Below, in pieces: positions 13,822-17,097 of a DNA stretch of 17,097 nucleotides (within the stretch, counting starts at the first letter, position 1; every line of letters starts with the position of its first letter). Source of the stretch: Hungatella sp. UBA3147 (GTDB lineage Bacteria; Bacillota; Clostridia; Lachnospirales; Lachnospiraceae); contig DEYX01000006.1 in assembly GCA_002365025.1 (NCBI GenBank), positions 1 to 17,097 of the forward strand, given 5' to 3'. Position numbers and translations under genes: made by a program. The notes under the pieces are model-generated. The model searched no databases. It was not told where the DNA came from and saw nothing but the letters and a program-made list of their open reading frames with translations.

Positions 13822-15147
13822 TCACTTTAATTCCGGCCAATATTCTTTATTGGCCTCTATCAGATCATCTAAAATCTGTTTTGCAACAGAGGCGCTTGGC
13901 ACAGTCTTTGATAAGGTAAGGGCCTGCCACAGCTTTAAATAGCTTCCCTCGATCCAGGCCTCTACCACCAGACGTTCCACTGCAAGCTGCTCTTCCATCA
14001 TGCCCTTTTCAAAGGTTGGAATGTTCCCCTGGCACAAAGGCTCAGGTCCTTCATTACCTACCAGACAAGGAACTTCTACCATGGCGGTAGGGTCAAAATT
14101 AGAGATAGCACCTTTATTTTCCACGATGCAGAGCATCTGCTCGCGGGTATTGAATCCAATCGCGCAGGCCAGATCCACAATAAAGGAAGCGTGATTGTCT
14201 ATGGAGAACTCTCCGCCTTTTGCAGTCCCTGCCTGAATGATAGCTCTTGCAGCGCTAAACACTTCTTTTTCTCTTCCCTCTATCACCTCATTGGCTCTGG
14301 TATGATTGGGATCGGTGTGTTCCACCACATAATCCGGGTAAAGGTAGTATTTTAAATAGGTATTAGGAAGAAAATCTGGTTCCAGCTTTAATAAATCTGC
14401 CGCCTTTTTATGGGTCAGCTGCCAGCTTTCATCCATATGCTGAGTCTCCACAGCCTTTTCAGTCAGATACCCGTTTTTAGACACATAATCCAAAAGCTGC
14501 GGCATCAAGTCTGTCCCATCTTTATCCTTTACGCTGGTCCACCAGCCAAAATGGTTCAGTCCGAAATACTTCACATCCATATCCTTGGGATCCCTGCCTA
14601 CAATGTAGCCCATACGTCTCTTGGTTCCCACCGGCATGTCGCAGATATTCAATACCTTGGAATTAGGCTTTAACACACGGCAGGCCTCTGCTACGATAGA
14701 AGCAGGATTGGAGTAATTAAGCATCCAGCAGTCCGGAGAATATTTTTCCATAAAATCAATTAACTCCATCATACCGCCAATGCTTCTCATCCCATATGCG
14801 ATTCCACCGGGACCGCAGGTCTCCTGTCCCACCACATGGTATTTCATTGGAATTTTTTCATCCAGCTCCCGCATGGCATATTTGCCCACCCGGATATGAG
14901 CCATACAGAAATCCACATCAGTAAAGGCTTCCTTAGGATCCGTTGTATAGGAAAATTCCACCTCCGGTGCAATTTCCTTCATAACGATTCCTATGGCCTT
15001 TGCCAGGGTTTCCTGACGCTCTCCGTCATTGTCGTAAAGCTTTAAAGAACGTATAGGAAAACGATGCAGATTATCCATCATCATCATTACAATGCCTGGC
15101 GTATAAGTACTCCCGCCTCCTGCGATTACGATTGAGAATTTTTTCAC
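13822..15147 (-). CDS. glvA: 6-phospho-alpha-glucosidase, glycoside hydrolase family 4
   Basis: A 441-residue cytoplasmic enzyme that hydrolyses maltose 6-phosphate and similar phosphorylated alpha-glucosides, using NAD and a divalent metal. Nearly every block matches Bacillus GlvA as I recall it: SIVIAGGGSTYTPGIV (NAD site), MAHIRVGKYAMR, VVGQETCGPGGIAYGMRSIG, LNYSNPA with Asn147, LNICDMPVG with Cys169-Asp170, GLNHFGWW with His199, and NTYLKYYLYPD. The start is a GTG nine bases after GGAGG. It follows the EIICB gene by about 35 bp, so the permease supplies its substrate. The alpha type is supported by overall similarity to GlvA rather than to the beta-specific LicH/CelF group. Confidence 0.95.
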   Translation of the reverse strand: MKKFSIVIAGGGSTYTPGIVMMMMDNLHRFPIRSLKLYDNDGERQETLAKAIGIVMKEIAPEVEFSYTTDPKEAFTDVDFCMAHIRVGKYAMRELDEKIPMKYHVVGQETCGPGGIAYGMRSIGGMMELIDFMEKYSPDCWMLNYSNPASIVAEACRVLKPNSKVLNICDMPVGTKRRMGYIVGRDPKDMDVKYFGLNHFGWWTSVKDKDGTDLMPQLLDYVSKNGYLTEKAVETQHMDESWQLTHKKAADLLKLEPDFLPNTYLKYYLYPDYVVEHTDPNHTRANEVIEGREKEVFSAARAIIQAGTAKGGEFSIDNHASFIVDLACAIGFNTREQMLCIVENKGAISNFDPTAMVEVPCLVGNEGPEPLCQGNIPTFEKGMMEEQLAVERLVVEAWIEGSYLKLWQALTLSKTVPSASVAKQILDDLIEANKEYWPELK

Positions 15148-15182
15148 TTTATTTTACCTCCTTGCTTTGTCTGATTTATCAC

Positions 15183-16775
15183 TTAGTTACTCTCGCCGTT
15201 TCCCAGCTCCTCATCGACAGCCCTTCTTACAGCAGTAACCTTTAAACCATAAATTACCTGAACGTTATTGCCCTTTTTCACCACACCATTGGCTCCGGTG
15301 CCGTTTTTCAGCACATCCTCCAGTACCAGGTCCGGATCTGTAAGGATCAGTCGAAGACGGGTGAAGCAGTTATCCACTTTTTCAATATTGCCTGCTCCGC
15401 CCAGGGCTTTTATAATCAGCGCGGCATCCACATCATCGGTGTCTTTTCCCTCTTTTTCAGAAGCAACCTTTTCTTTATATTCCGCCTTGGTGTGAAGCTT
15501 CATTTCCATTCCTTCTGTTTCCCGTCCCAGAGTCTTTAAATTCAGTTTTGTAATGAGAAGGCGGAATATGGCATAATAGACTATAAAAAATATAAGGCCT
15601 GTAACAATGTACATGGGCCATCCGGTTTTTTGAATTCCCAGAGGTACATTGAAAAGCAGGAAATCCAAAAAGCCGTTAGGACCGATGGCACGGACATTCA
15701 ATATATTAAGAACTACCATGCTGAGTCCGCTTAACCCCGCATGAACAATAAACAAGACCGGAGCCACGAACATAAAGGAAAATTCAATGGGCTCTGTAAC
15801 ACCTGCGATGAAAGAAGTGAATGCAGCCGGAATCAGAATGGCTTTTATCTTATTACGGTTTTCCGGTCTGGCCGTATGATACATGGCAAGACAGGCACCC
15901 ATAAGGCCGAACATTTTGGAAATACCTCTTGCATCCCATATCACTGACCGGGACAGTACCTGAATGGAAGGGTCTGCGATTTCTGCATAATAAATGTTCC
16001 TTGCACCCTCAAACACCTGTCCCCCTATGGTTTCAATGCCTCCAAGAGAGGTATATAAAAACGGGGTATAGACCAGATGATGAAGGCCTGTTGGTATTAA
16101 AAGACGTTCCAGGGCACCGTAAATAAAGATCCCGAAGTTACCGGAACGATTAATGAACCCACCAAGGCTGGTGATTCCCATCTGGACAAAGGGCCATACA
16201 TAAGTAAGGAGCACAGCCAGTAAAACGGTCACTGGAATCAATACGATGAATACAAATCTGGAACCTCCGTAAATCTGGAACGCATTTTGGAATTCTGTTT
16301 CACAAAACCGGTTATGGACCATGGCTGTTACGATTCCCAGAATAATTCCAAGGAACACGCCCATGTCTAAGATCTGCACGCCAAGGACCATGGCCTGACC
16401 CGTTCCCCTTAAAGATTCCCCTGTAAACAGGATCCCCGTCAGGGTCATGAACTTGTTCATGGCGTTAATAAATACCAGAAATCCCAAAAGACCGGTAAAA
16501 CCAGCCTCATATTTTTTCTTATTGGCAAGGCCAGCTGCAAGTCCCACACAGAAGATCAGCCCCAGGTTGTTTAAGATCGAAACCAGGGAACCGGACAAAA
16601 TGGTGCCAAAGCCCTTTGTCACCGGATTATCCATAAAGGGCAGAAGCTCCAGCAATTTTGCATTGGTAAATAAGTTTCCCACAGCGATTAAAATACCTGC
16701 GATGGGCAGGATCAAAACCGGGATGAACATTGCTTTTGAAAAGCGCTGCAACTGATCCATCACTTTATCTTTCAT
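15183..16775 (-). CDS. glvC: PTS alpha-glucoside (maltose-type) EIICB permease
   Basis: A 530-residue membrane permease of the glucose family. The EIIC domain fills about residues 1-400 with many hydrophobic helices (FIPVLILPIAGILIAVGNLF near the start; GLHHLVYTPFLYTSLGGIET in the substrate region; ITEPIEF-type element GVTEPIEFSFMFVAPVLF). A linker (about 400-445) leads to an EIIB domain with the phosphorylated Cys470 in NCFTRLRL. There is no EIIA, so it must borrow one in trans, as GlvC and MalP do. A TTG (16790) is in frame, but it overlaps the ribosome site GGAGG, which is eight bases before the ATG at 16775; I chose the ATG. It is cotranscribed with glvA. Confidence 0.93.
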   Translation of the reverse strand: MKDKVMDQLQRFSKAMFIPVLILPIAGILIAVGNLFTNAKLLELLPFMDNPVTKGFGTILSGSLVSILNNLGLIFCVGLAAGLANKKKYEAGFTGLLGFLVFINAMNKFMTLTGILFTGESLRGTGQAMVLGVQILDMGVFLGIILGIVTAMVHNRFCETEFQNAFQIYGGSRFVFIVLIPVTVLLAVLLTYVWPFVQMGITSLGGFINRSGNFGIFIYGALERLLIPTGLHHLVYTPFLYTSLGGIETIGGQVFEGARNIYYAEIADPSIQVLSRSVIWDARGISKMFGLMGACLAMYHTARPENRNKIKAILIPAAFTSFIAGVTEPIEFSFMFVAPVLFIVHAGLSGLSMVVLNILNVRAIGPNGFLDFLLFNVPLGIQKTGWPMYIVTGLIFFIVYYAIFRLLITKLNLKTLGRETEGMEMKLHTKAEYKEKVASEKEGKDTDDVDAALIIKALGGAGNIEKVDNCFTRLRLILTDPDLVLEDVLKNGTGANGVVKKGNNVQVIYGLKVTAVRRAVDEELGNGESN

Positions 16776-16817
16776 TCTCTTTTCCTCCAACTATCAATGA
16801 ATGGTTTTCTGTTTTTC

Positions 16818-16870
16818 ATTTCACGTGAAATTCATACCCGTATTATAGCGGTCGTCTCCCCCTTTGTACA
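16818..16870 (-). promoter_or_regulatory. glvC-glvA promoter with perfect operator-like palindrome
   Basis: On the minus strand TGTACA (16870-16865), a 17-bp spacer and TATAAT (16847-16842) form a good promoter. The perfect 14-bp palindrome ATTTCACGTGAAAT (16818-16831) follows from about +4, where a bound repressor would block transcription. The regulator encoded just upstream is the likely binder. Confidence 0.7.
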
Positions 16871-16889
16871 TACTTTGGGAAAGAATAGG

Positions 16890-16917
16890 AACCTGTTATT
16901 CCAAGTGGTAACAGGTT
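16890..16917. repeat. Perfect 9-bp inverted repeat upstream of the glvC promoter
   Basis: AACCTGTTA (16890-16898) and TAACAGGTT (16909-16917) flank 10 bp, between the terminator of the preceding gene and the glvC -35. It may be an activator or second operator site; as RNA it would form a hairpin with no U run. Confidence 0.5.
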
Positions 16918-16918
16918 T

Positions 16919-16959
16919 CAAAAAAAATCCGGATGCCGCTATTTTAAACGTCATCCGGA
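16919..16959 (-). terminator. Rho-independent terminator of the upstream regulator gene
   Basis: Arms 16949-16959 and 16928-16938 (TCCGGATG-x-CG type, 10 of 11 pairs) with a 10-nt loop, followed on the minus strand by eight T (complement of 16920-16927). It lies just after the stop codon of the partial gene at the right edge. Confidence 0.88.
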
Positions 16960-16963
16960 ACCT

Positions 16964-17097
16964 TTATTCTTCTTTTTTATCCATATTTTGAAGTACCTTA
17001 TGATATTCGTAGATTAAAAGCTCCATCAGCATGAACACATTTGGGAAAAATGTGTTTGCCATCATATTTCTGTCATCCAGCTTATTGCTGTCCTCTA
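16964..17097 (-). CDS. C-terminus of a probable RpiR-family regulator (GlvR-like), partial
   Basis: Only the last 43 codons are in the window; the 5' part is beyond the right edge. The segment reads DDRNMMANTFFPNVFMLMEL followed by LIYEYHKVLQNMDKKEE and the stop. A hydrophobic helix before a charged tail fits the end of a SIS domain in RpiR-type regulators. Position also fits: in Bacillus the glv operon contains an RpiR-type gene glvR with glvA and glvC. It has its own terminator, so it is a separate transcript from glvC. The call leans on context more than on sequence. Confidence 0.5.
   Translation of the reverse strand, partial: EDSNKLDDRNMMANTFFPNVFMLMELLIYEYHKVLQNMDKKEE

Noticed and set aside
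17034..17056. Perfect 9-bp hairpin AACACATTT/AAATGTGTT at the right edge
   Set aside because: It lies inside coding sequence of the partial regulator and has no U tail; most likely chance.
1..17097. CRISPR arrays, tRNA or rRNA genes, complete insertion sequences
   Set aside because: Looked for on both strands; no regularly spaced repeats, cloverleaf-like genes, rRNA sequence or intact transposase found.

Overview
The gene families, strong AGGAGG-type ribosome sites and moderate-to-low G+C suggest a Firmicute of class Clostridia, probably a gut-type Lachnospiraceae relative; this is inferred from gene content, not from a marker gene. Every protein gene I support lies on the minus strand, so operons read from high to low coordinates.

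Layout from high to low coordinates. (1) 13822-17097 is an alpha-glucoside (maltose-type) PTS locus: the 3' end of a probable RpiR/GlvR-type regulator with its own terminator, then the EIICB permease (glvC-like) and the family-4 6-phospho-alpha-glucosidase (glvA), closed by a terminator. A good promoter with a perfect 14-bp palindrome just downstream precedes glvC. (2) 7994-13568 is a six-gene catabolic operon: a deoC-like aldolase, fructose-family EIIA and EIIBC, a Gfo/Idh/MocA oxidoreductase, a zinc medium-chain dehydrogenase and a DeoR-family regulator. Its promoter region carries ten TTTC boxes. The substrate is not obvious; the aldolase departs from usual DERA motifs, so this may be an undescribed sugar or polyol pathway. 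(3) 7476-7993 has no protein gene but a possible plus-strand structured RNA ending in a terminator. (4) 6693-7475 is an orphan RpiR-family regulator with a palindromic candidate operator upstream. (5) About 5104-6660 is a visibly AT-rich island: a long terminator-like hairpin, a small coiled-coil protein, a secreted protein of unknown family, a two-helix membrane peptide, and what looks like the last 31 codons of a tyrosine recombinase. I read it as the residue of an integrated element. (6) 4248-4943 is a Crp/Fnr-family regulator driven by a perfect consensus promoter abutting the recombinase remnant and closed by a terminator. (7) 1-4080 is a nucleoside salvage operon: nucleoside hydrolase, BMP-type lipoprotein, double-ATPase subunit and the first permease, which runs off the window.

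Regions 1, 2 and 7 are each self-contained uptake and breakdown units with a regulator in or beside them. The most unusual content is the divergent aldolase operon with its box array, the island with its recombinase tail, and several RNA hairpins whose G-U pairs show which strand is transcribed.
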